NCBI GenBank assembly: GCA_019054805.1
Contig: JAHQIY010000025.1
Location: 682,001 to 746,000, forward strand
Reading direction: 5' to 3'
Source of the DNA: Brachionus manjavacas
Lineage: Eukaryota; Rotifera; Eurotatoria; Ploima; Brachionidae
Length of the DNA stretch: 64,000 nucleotides
The notes under the pieces are model-generated. The model had not been told where the DNA came from. It searched no databases and saw only the letters and a list, made by a program, of their open reading frames with translations. Both the position numbers and the translations under genes were made by a program. Below, piece after piece: positions 1 to 10,964 of the stretch (the first letter of the stretch is position 1; each line of letters opens with the position of its first letter).

Positions 1-1095
1 TTGACAGTTGAAAAATGTAAGAATTATATAAATCATCTTAAATATGTAAAAAATATTAAAAAATTTTATTATTTTAATTTTTTAATAAAACATTTCTAGG
101 TTGTTGAGATTGTAAGTGAAAGAAATGGTGACTGGTCAGATCATTAAATTCTGATTGTATATCTTTTTTTTATAGAGCTCTTTATAAATGATTTTTGATA
201 ATTTTTGTGTATAAGAAAATAATTTAACATTTTCGTACTTAATATTTTCAAATACTGATTTGGGAAAACAAATAATTGACAAATAAATATTAATTTTCAT
301 AATTTGTTTAGAAAAAATTTAATGAAATAATAAAAAATCCATTTTTCCTTTTCTGTTGAATTTTTACCATTTTTTACCTTTTTTTACAAGAATTTACCGA
401 AATTTACGTCAATTTTTGTCAAAAAAATTTTTTTTGTTTTCCTTTTTCAAAAATTCAGAAAAAAATTTTTTCATGAAAATCGGTTTTTTTCGAGAAATTT
501 TGGAAATTTTTTTTTCACTGAATTTTACAATAATTATCGTTATTTTACGAAAAATACCCTTTTTTAGACTACCATATTTTACGGTAAATATGGTGAATTC
601 AAAGTATCGTAGCAGCACTGTACATAAAAAATTTGATTCACGTGTATAAAAAACTTATTATTTTAATGATTAAAAACGCATAAAATAATTTTTTTTTTAT
701 CAAAACTAAATCATAAAAATGTTTCATTAAAATTCATTTTTTCTAATTTAAAATGAATTTTTTTCTAGATGAAATGTCTAATGAATGCCTCATGTTAGTT
801 TTTAGGTATTTTTTTATCTATATTTTCTTCTTCTAGGTTTAAATTTTTCATTGAACAAAAGTCAAGATCTCAAAAATTAAAATGAAAATCAATTAGAAAA
901 AGTTTAGAGAACAAGAGTTTTAGAAAATTTATATTTGAAAAAATTTGTGTCTCTAGAATCAAAAAATTTCAACACTAACAAATTATAAAAGATAAAAATC
1001 AGAGAAGCTCAAGAAAAAATTTTTCTCTTTAAAAAAATTGGTTTAGAAAATTAAATAGTTTTGACAAAAATAACTCAAATTTAATTTTGATATAG
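1..1095 (+). other. Intron upstream of the first visible mTOR exon
   Basis: No convincing coding exon is seen here. The stretch is very AT-rich and ends in the acceptor AG at 1094-1095, so it is most likely intron of mTOR, whose 5' half lies outside the window. A 12-nt candidate microexon (100-111, acceptor ttctag, donor gtaagt) is possible but cannot be supported. At about 596-620 there is a sequence resembling the right end of a mariner-type MITE (ends in CACTG followed by TA); no matching left end was found. Confidence 0.5.
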
Positions 1096-4000
1096 CAAGT
1101 CAACCGGCTACCCAGAATAATCAATCCGCGCAATCACCGGTAGTCCCAAATACGGAGAGCTCATCTTCCATTCCTCGGCAAAATCAGCAAGTCAGTTTTG
1201 GAAACTTGAAAGTTTGTATTGATGGAGCAAATCAACTCACAACTAAGGAGGGTTGGCGTGAAAGCTTCCGCAAATTCATGGGCTCAGTTGTGCAAGAAAC
1301 TCCCGTATCCACCCTAAGAGCATGCTCATTGATACCCTATGAAACAGTTCCGCCTGACCTGTTCAATGCATGCTTCATAAGTATCTGGGTAAAATTGACC
1401 GAAAAGGAACAAAATGACATAATAAAGTATCTGGAACTGGCTTTAAAGAATTCTTTTGTACCTGAGACCATAAAGATCATTCTAAATCTAGCTGAGTTTA
1501 TCGAACGATGCGACGTGGGATATTTTTTGCCATTGGACTACCGCTTATTGTCTGAAAAAGCGTTCCAAGTAAAGGCGTATGCCAAAGCTTTGCATTATGT
1601 GGAGGAACAATTTCATTTTGTGATGGCATCTCCAGTCAATTCAGCGAATTTTAACGGGCTGTATAACGGAGTTGGAGGAGTAAGTGGTGCTGGTGGCACG
1701 GCTAGTCTGACGTCAAAAAATATGCACAATATGCTAGCTGCTTCATCGTCTCACCAAAATCAGCAGACTTTAGTTTACCTTTTGGAACAATTGGTGAGTT
1801 TGAATCATGAATTGCAAAGGACCGAAGCTGCCACTGGCGTTTTAGATTTTGCCAGCAAATACTTGCACAATTTAAACACCCAGAGTAATGTAAAAGAAAG
1901 ATGGTACGAAAAGTTGCATCAATGGCAAAAAGCATTGAGCATCTACGAACAAGAACTAAAAAATCAGCATTTTAAGCCTTCAATAGGCTTCCAAGTAATC
2001 GAACCGAACAAGCTGAACGAGTCCATACTTGAATTGCTAATGGGCCGAATGAGATGCTTGAACGGTCTTGGCGAATGGCATGGACTAAACCAATCATGCA
2101 ATAACTTGCTCAATGCTCTCAATCAAATCGATTCAAATCAAAGCTTAAATTGCTCCGTATCACAAATAGATTCGATATCAGCCATTAGTAGAACCATTAA
2201 TTTGACACAATCAAGAGTCACGGACTTGTCGTTCCATTCGCTTCAATTGAACGCGAATGAATTGAATTCGCTTAGAGAAAAAATTTCTGAGATGGGAGCT
2301 GAAGCGTGCTGGGGCCTTGGCGATTGGGAAAAAATGAAAATCTATGCAAACAACTTGTCAGAAGTGACCTATGAAGGATCATTGTACAGAAGCGTGATCG
2401 CTTTGACCAAAAATGACATCGATTTTAGCTACAAGAAATGGCAGGCCAATGGCCTTATTAAAAAAACAAGAGAACTGCTTGACACAGACTTGACTTCAAT
2501 GGCTACCCAGTCCTATGAACGGTCATATCCAGGCATTGTCGAAGCTCAAGTGCTGACGGAACTTGAGGAAATTATTCAATACCAATCTATGCCAAACAAA
2601 CGAGATTGGCTAGTAGAAACATGGTGGAAGCGACTTGAGGGCTGCGAGAGATCTTTAGAGTACTGGCATAGGCTTTTGCTAGTAAGGTCAATTGTTTTGC
2701 CAAAAGAAAAGTGCATCAGGCCATGGCTAAAATTTTCATCATTGTGTCAAAAAAATGGACACTTGAAATTATCTGAGCAAATCTTACATTCCATACTTAA
2801 AAATGACCAATTTTCCAATCAGCAAAATCAAAATTTCTCTAGCTTTCAACGTGACTTGGATTTGTGTAAATATGCAAATTTGAAGTTTTTGTACGCAAAC
2901 AACCAAAAAAGAGAAGCATATGTTCAATTGGAAAAATTTGTTACCGAAAATCTGCAAGAACAATTGAGCATGTTTCAATTGTATCAACAGCAGCATCAGC
3001 AGATTCAAATGACTTCGTCAAGCACAAATCAAACGCTGCCACCATTTTTTCAACTCTTTAATTCCAGAGATGTGACCAAGAAAAAAAGCGAATTGCATAT
3101 GCAATTGGCCAAGTGTTACTTGAAGTTAGGTCACTGGAAGTATGAACTAGATGGCTTCACAGAACAAACCATTCCTGATATTATTGCCTATTACAAAATA
3201 GCCAAAGATTATAATCAATTTTCTTACAAGGCATGGCAAGCATGGGCCTATGCCAATTATGAAGCTCTTCAATTTTACAAATCAAATGGAACAAGTGAGT
3301 ATTAGTGAGCAGATAAATAGCAATTTTGGTGCAATTTGATAAATTTCCATACAAAAAATTAAAAATTAAAAATCTAATTTTAGGTCCAAACTTTTAAGTT
3401 TAAACAGAAAAAAATATTAGGAAAAGTTTTTTTTTTTTTTCGGACATTTGGCGCTAACAGAGTCTACCAAAAAATTTGGGAGTAATTAAAAAATACACAA
3501 TTGTTAAAAAGAAAATTGAATTTAATTATTCAATATGATTAATAATAAAAAGAGGATTAATATGAACTGCAGATCTTTTTTTGCTGAAATTTTTGCTCGT
3601 ATCAGTTGATACAATTTTCGTAAGGATTATTATTAAATGGGTATTTATATTAATTATTTTGATGCTAAAATAAAATTTTTTTTGGGTATTTATTAATTAT
3701 CAAAATTATTATAAAAGAAATTAAAAATGAGAACATTTATGAGTAGGAAATAGAATAATTATTAACGTGTGTTAAAAATAATATTAAAGAATACAAAAAC
3801 ATTCAAAAAATTATTCTCTAATAAATGCATTTTTGCTAGTGTGGGCCTGTCTTTCTTTCTTTTTCTTTTTTGATAAAGCTATTAATGGAGATTGACTTTC
3901 TTTAATCTAATAGCCATGCCAACTATGTGCTTGCATATATGCTCTTTTAGGAAACAAGGACAAGTGCATTTTGCCTTTTTCCAATCTTGACAATTCTCTC

Positions 4001-7000
4001 AATCAAGACACCGAATATTAAATGACTTAACAAAATGATCAAAAGTCATGACTTTTCCAGATCGGTAGCGCTTAAACTGAGCACCAGAAATCTTATTTAG
4101 ATTACCGCAAAGAATTACGACTTATCATCTATTGTTTTAATTACATTCGATTCCTTAGCCCATTAGTATGAATTCGTCCAAAAATTAGGGGAAATAGTTC
4201 TGGTTATTATAACAATGATATAGAAGACACATCTTTACACTGTATTGTTTAAAATTGTCTTAAAATTTTTCTATTCTAAACTCATTTGATTTTTTTACAC
4301 CTCAATTAAATATTTAGCTATTTGGTTATTCTAATCCACACTCATTAAATATTTTAAGCACTCAACTAATTTTTTTAATACCCAAAGTGAATTTTTGCTT
4401 AATACTCAATTTTATTGATCATTTTCATTTAATTTTTTTGATGGGATAAAATATAGAAAAATGATTCATAAAAATTCATCATTTTTTTCTCCAGAATAAT
4501 TCTCTCGTAATTTTTTGAAGACAAAAAATTGAAAAAAATATCTAAAATTTCCCTCTAGCCTTCAAAAAACAAAAATTTAATTGAAAATTTTTTTTTACAA
4601 GAGTTAACAAAACTTTAAAATTTGTCTTTAGATATTATCTTAGTTATCTTTTCTATTAAAGTTTGGAACCTAATTTCTATGAAAAAAAAAATCTATGAAA
4701 TATTTTTCTACCAAAATTTATTCTATGAGTTTTGTTTAACTTTATTAATTTTCTATGAATTGACACCTATCCGAATAATTAAAAAAATATCAAAAAATTG
4801 CAAAATTTTTTATCATCTTTGTTGTTACTTATGGATTTTTTAAATTAACTTTTTCGAATTCTCATTATTCATAAAATCATATAACAAATTGAAATGTCAA
4901 ATTAAATTTCAACTAATTTGTACTATTCTGTCTTTAAAACTTTTTAAGTTTAAGGTAGGGGCCTCTGTATTAACGCCAGTTGTCCGAAAAAAAAACATTT
5001 TTCCGTTTATATCCTATAATTTTGACTTTAAAATTCAAAAATGATATTTTTGTTTCGTTCCATGTATCCTCAAAAGTGCTCCAGAGAAATGCACACATTC
5101 TGGCTTCGACTAAACAACAAAAGCTATATCTAAATATCTTTTTTATAATTATTTTTATTATAAAAAAGATATTTAGATCAAGGCTTCTTTAATTTAATTG
5201 TTTCTATAAAAGTTCAAAACTGAACACCAAAGGATTGTAAACCCAAGGGTTGAACCTATAGTGGTACAAAATTTTGGTGAATTTAATTTTTTTGGATTTA
5301 ACAAATTGTGCCATTATTTATACATATAAATATCCGGTAAATTTAATTTTTGTTTATTTAAATTTTTTTATCAATTTTAGTAAATGAGGAGCAAAAAAAT
5401 GCATTTGTTAAACGAGCAATTAAAGGCTTCTTCAAGTGCATCAGCCTGTGTGCAAATGTGGATAATTTTGAGACCAACTCGTTGCAAGACACACTTCGTC
5501 TGTTGACTTTGTGGTTTGACTATTGTAAATCGCAAGACATCTTTGAAGTCCTAGACGAAGGCATTAAGGAAACTCCAAAAGAAATATGGCTCCAAGTTAT
5601 ACCTCAATTAATAGCCAGAATAGATACCACCAAACAATACGTTGCCAAATTGATCTATAAGTTGCTTATTGATTTTGGAAGAGTGCATCCCCAGGCGCTG
5701 GTCTACAGACTCATTTTGGCCTCTAAGTGCAACAACAAAGCGGCGAACAGTTACCACTCGGGCTACTTGGATGCCAATAATTGCACAAGAAATGTGGCCT
5801 TCAACATTCTCCAATCGCTCAAAGAGCACAATAATACTTTGGTCGAGCAGGCGAAGCTTGTCAGCGAGGAGCTGATTCGAATGGCCATTTTATGGCATGA
5901 AATGTGGTACGAAAGTTTGGAAGAAGCGTCAAAACTGCATTACAATGAGAAAAATACCCAAGGAATGCTGGACATCTTGGGCGCATTGCACACAATGATG
6001 GAAAAAGGCGCAACCACCAGCAAAGAAACAGCTTTTCTTCAAACTTACGGCCGAGATCTAATCGAAGCCAAAAACCACTGCGACCGATACAAAGTGAGCC
6101 GAAAGCTGAGTGACATTGACCAAGCCTGGGACAGATACTATGCTGTTTTCAAGCGGATTACCAAACAAATGAATCAAATGACCAGCCTTGAATTGAGCTA
6201 TGTGTCGCCCAAGCTAATGACCAGCAGAGATCTCGAACTAGCTGTGCCGGGCACATACGAGCCGAACAAGCCTGTGATTCGAATAAGAGCCTTCAATGCC
6301 AACATTCAGGTGATTACATCGAAGCAGCGGCCAAGAAAAATCAGCATGTTTGGCTCGAATGGATGTGAGTACGTATTCTTACTGAAAGGACACGAAGATC
6401 TGCGCCAAGATGAGAGAGTGATGCAAATATTTGGTTTAGTGAACAACCTGCTGCTAAAAAACAACGAGACTGCTCGCCGAGATTTGGCTATTCAGCGCTA
6501 CAGTGTCATACCTTTGTCTCAGAATAGTGGTCTGCTGGAATGGCTGCTAAACTGCGACACACTCCATTCCCTAATTAGAGAGTACCGCGAAAAAAAGAAA
6601 ATCTCGCTAAATCTTGAGCACAAAATAATAATGAAGTATGCGCCAGACTACGATCATTTGACTCAAATTCAAAAAGTGCAAATATTTGAAATGGCAATTG
6701 AAATGACATGGGGCAATGATCTAGCCGAGATACTTTGGCACAAGAGCTTGACAGCCGAAAAATGGCTCGAGAGACGGACCAATTTTACGAGGTCGTTGGC
6801 AGTCATGAGCATGGTAGGCTACGTGTTAGGACTAGGAGACCGTCACCCTTCGAATCTAATGCTCGACAGAACAAATGGCAAAATAATACACATCGATTTC
6901 GGAGATTGTTTCGAAACAGCAATGACCAGAGAAAAGTTTCCGGAAAAGATTCCGTTCAGATTGACGCGAATGCTCAAAAATGCCATGGAAGTAACTGGCA

Positions 7001-7449
7001 TTGAGGGAACTTTCAGAAGAACGTGTGAGAGTGTCATGAAAGTATTGAGAATCAACCGCGACAGTCTAATGGCGGTTCTGGAGGCCTTTGTTTATGATCC
7101 TCTCGTCTATTGGCGTCTAGTCGAAGCAGCTAACAGCAACCACATTGGACAAAATGCTTCAACTTCCAATTTAATGTTAAATTTAGAATTTTTTTTCAAT
7201 TAGGAATTGTAAATAGTTTTTTTTTTAAGTGAACCAGGCTCGACCAAGCCCATCAATAAAATTGAAGTTGAAGAGACAAACAGAAAGGCAATTATGGTTT
7301 TAAATCGAGTGAAAGACAAATTAACCGGAAAAGATTTTGGCGATGCCGATCCTATCGATGAAGTAACTCAAGTTGACTTGTTAATAAAACAAGCTACGTC
7401 ATCAGAGAATTTGTGTCAATGTTTTATCGGTTGGTGTGCCTGGTGGTAA
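1096..7449 (+). CDS. MTOR: Serine/threonine kinase mTOR, C-terminal half (partial, 3 exons)
   Basis: Catalytic subunit of the TORC1/TORC2 growth-control complexes. Exons are 1096-3294, 5381-7175 and 7230-7449; all GT..AG borders and phases agree (1, then 2), and the second intron is only 54 bp. Exon 1 encodes most of the FAT helical repeats. Exon 2 encodes the end of FAT, the FRB domain (SEELIRMAILWHEMW, then QAWDRYYAVF, so the Ser, Trp and Phe of the rapamycin-FKBP12 site are kept) and the PI3K-like kinase, with GHEDLRQDERVMQ, catalytic GLGDRHPSNLMLDR and HIDFGDCFE. Exon 3 encodes the FATC tail with two conserved Cys (NLCQCFIGWC) and ends on a Trp-Trp-stop. Compared with human mTOR, the FAT-FRB linker and the region after the kinase are short, and FAT has Gly/Ser-rich and Asn/Ser-rich insertions. 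The N-terminal HEAT half lies left of the window. Confidence 0.97.
3420..5004. mobile_element. Decayed MULE-like TIR element inside the mTOR intron
   Basis: Imperfect inverted repeats bracket most of the 2,086-bp mTOR intron (3295-5380). The left arm runs GGAAAAG, poly-T, CGGACATTTGGCGCTAACAG from 3420; the right arm, on the opposite strand, ends at 5004 with GGAAAA, poly-T, CGGACAACTGGCGTTAATAC. Between them lies a minus-strand SWIM zinc-finger relic typical of Mutator-like transposases. No convincing target duplication remains, so the insertion is old. A related TIR-like sequence (TGTTAACGCCAAATGTCAG) lies at about 9889-9910. Confidence 0.55.
3882..4121 (-). pseudogene. SWIM zinc-finger fragment of a MULE-type transposase
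   Basis: One minus-strand frame reads about 75 residues with a single internal TGA stop. It contains CTCPCFLKEHICKHIVGMAI, a match to the SWIM pattern CxC...CxH found near the C-terminus of Mutator-like transposases. Upstream residues (GAQFKRYRSGKV) fit the family style. There is no start codon and no visible DDE domain, so this is a relic of the element spanning 3420-5004, not an active gene or an mTOR exon. Confidence 0.65.
5128..5178. repeat. Perfect 22-bp hairpin in mTOR intron
   Basis: Arms 5128-5149 and 5157-5178 are exact reverse complements (ATCTAAATATC...) separated by 7 nt. It lies about 200 bp before the acceptor of mTOR exon 2, so in pre-mRNA it would form a strong stem. It may be a tiny foldback element. 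Confidence 0.8.
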
Positions 7450-7972
7450 CATCATATTTTATCTTTTTTGTTTTTACATATATGAACTTTTTTTTTTAAT
7501 AATTGTCTTGAAAATTTGATTCAGTTTGTTTTTTTTGTTTTTACAGTTTTTTTCTTATCTAAAAAAATTATTTTCCACAATTGTTTAATATTGAAACCAT
7601 ACAAGCTCTCATCTGTTGAATATGTCAAGTAACCAAAAGCGCTCTCGGCCTAACCGAACCACATAATTTGACTTTGAAAAATTGAACAATCTCTCTTAAA
7701 CTTTGAATTCGGAGAGATCGACAAAACATAAATTCAGATGAAAAATATCGTAAAAATAGAGAATCAGGCATAAAAAAAACAAAAATATTTGATAATAAAA
7801 ATAATTTGGCACAAACAGCATAATCTTGGACTTTTTGGTCATCGTCTGTTAATTCAATACCAATTTCTTTGCTTGAAACTCAAGTGTATATTTTGTTTTG
7901 GTTGAATATCCATACATATTTTATCAAAATTCATTAATTTCAATCTATAAGCACAACCTATTATCCCATTAA
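7450..7972 (+). other. mTOR 3' flank
   Basis: Noncoding AT-rich sequence after the mTOR stop. A possible polyadenylation hexamer AATAAA is at 7794-7799; no closer canonical one was seen. Nothing else recognised. Confidence 0.4.
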
Positions 7973-8472
7973 CACTAGAAGCACCAACGAGTCAAAATGA
8001 CACTTTTTCGATTTTTGGCCGCTAAAATCTAAATCAATTTTAGCTATTTGAGCATAATTTTTTTTCAGCATAAAAATAAAAATGACTTTCTAAATTAACT
8101 AAATTCAAATAAAAACAATATTTCCTTTGTACAAAATCAATGGATGAGTCATTGAATATTTATAAAAAGTAAACAAATCTCTAAAAAAATGACTCAAATC
8201 CTAATACTTGAACGAGGATAAGCAAATTTAAAAAATGCAAAAATTATAGTTTGCGTATTTTACATGAACGATGAAAAATTGGTTCAAAAAGAAATGAAAT
8301 CATTAGAAGATAAAATTTTTGCCAGATACTTTTTTTTTTAGGCAAATTTTTATTTTCACTCAATTAAAATTAAGTTTTGAATAGATTTTTCCAAATAATA
8401 AATTATTATCCATTTTCATCCATTAGATTCCACTAGAACAAGTAATTTTGACTCGTTTTGGTGCTTCTAGTG
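7973..8472. mobile_element. piggyBac-like MITE with TTAA target duplication
   Basis: A 500-bp element flanked by TTAA on both sides (7969-7972 and 8473-8476). The ends are inverted repeats of about 30 bp, starting CACTAGAAGCACCAA on the left and, as reverse complement, CACTAGAAGCACCAAAACG on the right. A TTAA duplication is diagnostic of the piggyBac superfamily. No transposase is encoded, so it is non-autonomous. Confidence 0.8.
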
Positions 8473-8476
8473 TTAA

Positions 8477-9241
8477 ATGGTTAAAAAAAATAACTTTTTA
8501 AGTAAAATGGACAGATGCATTTATTTTGTTTCCATTTTTTTTATCAGAATTAAAAATGCGAATTTGGTTCTAAAACCACACAGTCGCCTTTAGTTTTACT
8601 TTCTTCAATTTTCTGCTTTATTTCTGTAAAAGAGTCAAACAAAGAATGAAGTACTTAAAAAATTGTCTTGTCTCTATTTCTCTTAGTTGTTAGTTCTTTG
8701 AGAATTTGAGGGTATGGAACACATTCAATTTGATTTAGCGTGTCTTAAACAGGGTTAAGCATTTTGCCTAATACCATCCGACCCTGGTCCATGTTTTAGC
8801 ATAAGCCTTTAATAATAATCCTGACGAAAATTTTATCAACTGATTCAAACAAAAAAATTTTTAATTTTCAATTTTTAATTTCTACTGTTTTTTTTTTTTT
8901 TTAAAAACCTACAACTATTATTATTTTTATTATTTATTAGTTCCAATTCCTCAAAGGCAAAAAAGATAAAAAAAATAAAGAAAAAAAACTTGGTACAAAT
9001 TTTGTATGCTTATAAAAGTCTATTTTCAGTGGATCATTTAATAGTTTAAAAAAAGTAAAAATATTCTAAGCTGAGTTCCATATTTATTTTTATTTGCGAG
9101 CACCCAAACTTGATCTGTTCAACTAAACCACGATTTCTGTCTACAAATATATGATCGAAACCAAACTGCTTATACAGAAAACCCGCTAGATCTGAAGATG
9201 CAGTTATAAAACATCAGCAAAAATAAGGTCAACAGTTCAAG
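8477..9241. other. Intergenic, nothing recognised
   Basis: AT-rich sequence with homopolymer runs. No ORF, repeat or family match was seen on either strand. Confidence 0.4.
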
Positions 9242-9779
9242 CAGTATTGATTTGAAATGATGTTTTTTTGATAATTTTTACGAAAAATTACCTAAACTTA
9301 CGTAAAAAAGTAGTAATTTATGTAATTTTACGTGAAATTACCTTAATTTCTACTTTTTACGCTAATCGTAAAAGTGATAAAAATTATCGTTTTTCTTTAA
9401 TTTTTAAATATTTTCAGTTTTGTTCGATTACAAGAGAATATTTTTCTGTTAAACAATTTTACGTAAAATTCCATTTTTTTTTCGTAATTTCATAAATCTA
9501 ATTAAAATTTAATTGTATTCCAAAAAAAAAAAATTTTGTATTAATTTTAGAAATTTTTAATCAAATATTTTTTATTTTTTATTTGTCTTTAAAAAAAGGT
9601 TATTTTCCTTTTTGAACAATTTTACCTAAATTCCGTATTTTTTCGCAATACTTTTACGATAAGCGTAAAAAAGTTGTAAGCTAATTTCCGTAAAATTACA
9701 TAAATTACTACTTTTTCACCTAAGTTAGGTCATTTTTCGAAAAAATTCTCAAAAAAAACATCATGTCAAATCAATCCTG
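9242..9779. mobile_element. TIR element (MITE) with TTACG-rich subterminal repeats
   Basis: Ends are inverted repeats of about 90 bp with scattered mismatches: left CAGTATTGATTTGAAATGATG and right, as reverse complement, CAGGATTGATTTGACATGATG. Both arms then carry the shared GTAGTAATTTATGTAATTTT and further TTACG/CGTAA motifs. No transposase is encoded and the target duplication is not clear, so the superfamily is undetermined. Short ORFs inside it are low-complexity and are not called. Confidence 0.7.
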
Positions 9780-10313
9780 TATTAATTCACATGATAATAT
9801 TAATCACATTGAATAAATAAATAGAAAATTTTTTTTAAGGCCTTTTTTTTTCTAAATCGTCTCAAATTTTTCTAAGTTTTCGGTAAATTCTGTTAACGCC
9901 AAATGTCAGAAAAAAAATAAACTTTTCTCAATATTTTTTTCTGTTTAGGTGAAATTTTTTTTGTAAATTTAACAAACTGCACGAAAATAAAATTACCAGC
10001 CAGATGTCAAAATTTAAAAATAGACTTTTTATTCTATAAGTCTTTAGATTTACATTTTGAATACCCTTTTTACTGAATAAAAAATAATTCTCACCTTTCA
10101 ATTTCGAATCAATTGCCAAGCAAAAAAACATAGTAAATTTCTATGAATTCATTCTAATATATAAAAAAATTCAAAATCTGAGAAATACATTATAAAATTG
10201 AGTTGAACAGTGTTAGTTGAGTTTCAAACTATAATGTTCTTGTTTTTATCTAAGAATATGATGAAACAATTACATTTTGGGAAGCTAGTAATTAATGAAA
10301 CCAAAGAAATAGA
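9780..10313. other. Intergenic with one MULE-like TIR copy
   Basis: Noncoding. Positions about 9889-9910 resemble the TIR of the element in the mTOR intron (TGTTAACGCCAAATGTCAG). No partner repeat was located. Confidence 0.35.
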
Positions 10314-10475
10314 ATGTCCGAGAATGTTGATGAAACATTGGAAGTAGAAGATGAAATAAGACAAACAAGAAGCAAAGCAAACAATTTGATTAAATCAACT
10401 GCACAATCTGCAAGTCATTCAGCTACACAAGAAGTTAAAAGAAAAAGAGGTAGACCTAAGAAAGCTGCTATATAG
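10314..10475 (+). CDS. 53-aa AT-hook mini-protein ORF
   Basis: An ATG-initiated ORF of 53 codons ending in TAG. The C-terminus reads KRKRGRPKKAAI, a classical AT-hook (core GRP flanked by basic residues) that binds the minor groove of AT-rich DNA. The rest is charged and Ser/Thr-rich. Two other AT-hook ORFs occur in the window (50840-51055 and 59454-59693, both minus), the latter beside a transposon end, so this may be a transposon passenger ORF. Clear TIRs were not found around it. It may also be a 3' exon of a longer transcript. Confidence 0.45.
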   Translation: MSENVDETLEVEDEIRQTRSKANNLIKSTAQSASHSATQEVKRKRGRPKKAAI

Positions 10476-10964
10476 TTATTTCATTTTGTCTTCTTAATTT
10501 TACTCAAAAATTACTTTTTTTATAAATTTCTTAAACATTTTTCTCAAAATACAATTTTTTTATTTCATTTTAAAAAAAAATAAAAATAAAAATTGTTACC
10601 GTATAAGTCTTTCGTAGCTCTTATTTATTAATAATAAATGAGTCCAAATTAGTAATTATATATCCGATAATTAATCAATTATTGAGTCCAAAATAATTAT
10701 GAGGCCGTTTCAGTAATAGAATGAGCCCATTTAATATTATCCCATAATTAATATAAAAAAGAAAGAATATTTGAAATTTTTATTTCAGTATTAGCATCGG
10801 TAGTTAAAAAAAATAGCGCCTTTTTTATTCAAGATTATATTCTAATAAAAATGATTAAAAACCAAGACAAAATGAAATTTTGCTTTATTATTAATATCTA
10901 ATAAAAATATTTGTATGTTGAAAAAAATTCGATTGAGAAGGCAACAAAAATTCAATTCGAAACT
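10476..10964 (+). other. 5' flank of the 647-aa gene
   Basis: AT-rich noncoding sequence, with two GAGTCCAAA-type repeats around 10640-10700. No core promoter motif can be assigned. Confidence 0.3.

Noticed and set aside
100..111. 12-nt microexon between ttctag and gtaagt upstream of mTOR
   Set aside because: Good splice sites but only 12 nt and no frame or homology test possible.
356..649. 97-codon ORF (Phe/Ile/Lys-rich)
   Set aside because: Low-complexity text from AT-rich repeats, with an equally open frame on the other strand and no ATG; near a MITE end.
4622..5192. Two ORFs of about 70 codons in the mTOR intron
   Set aside because: Aliphatic/aromatic low-complexity, no ATG where needed, inside a decayed element.
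9268..9495. 75-codon ORF
   Set aside because: Lies within the subterminal repeats of the MITE at 9242-9779; no coding character.
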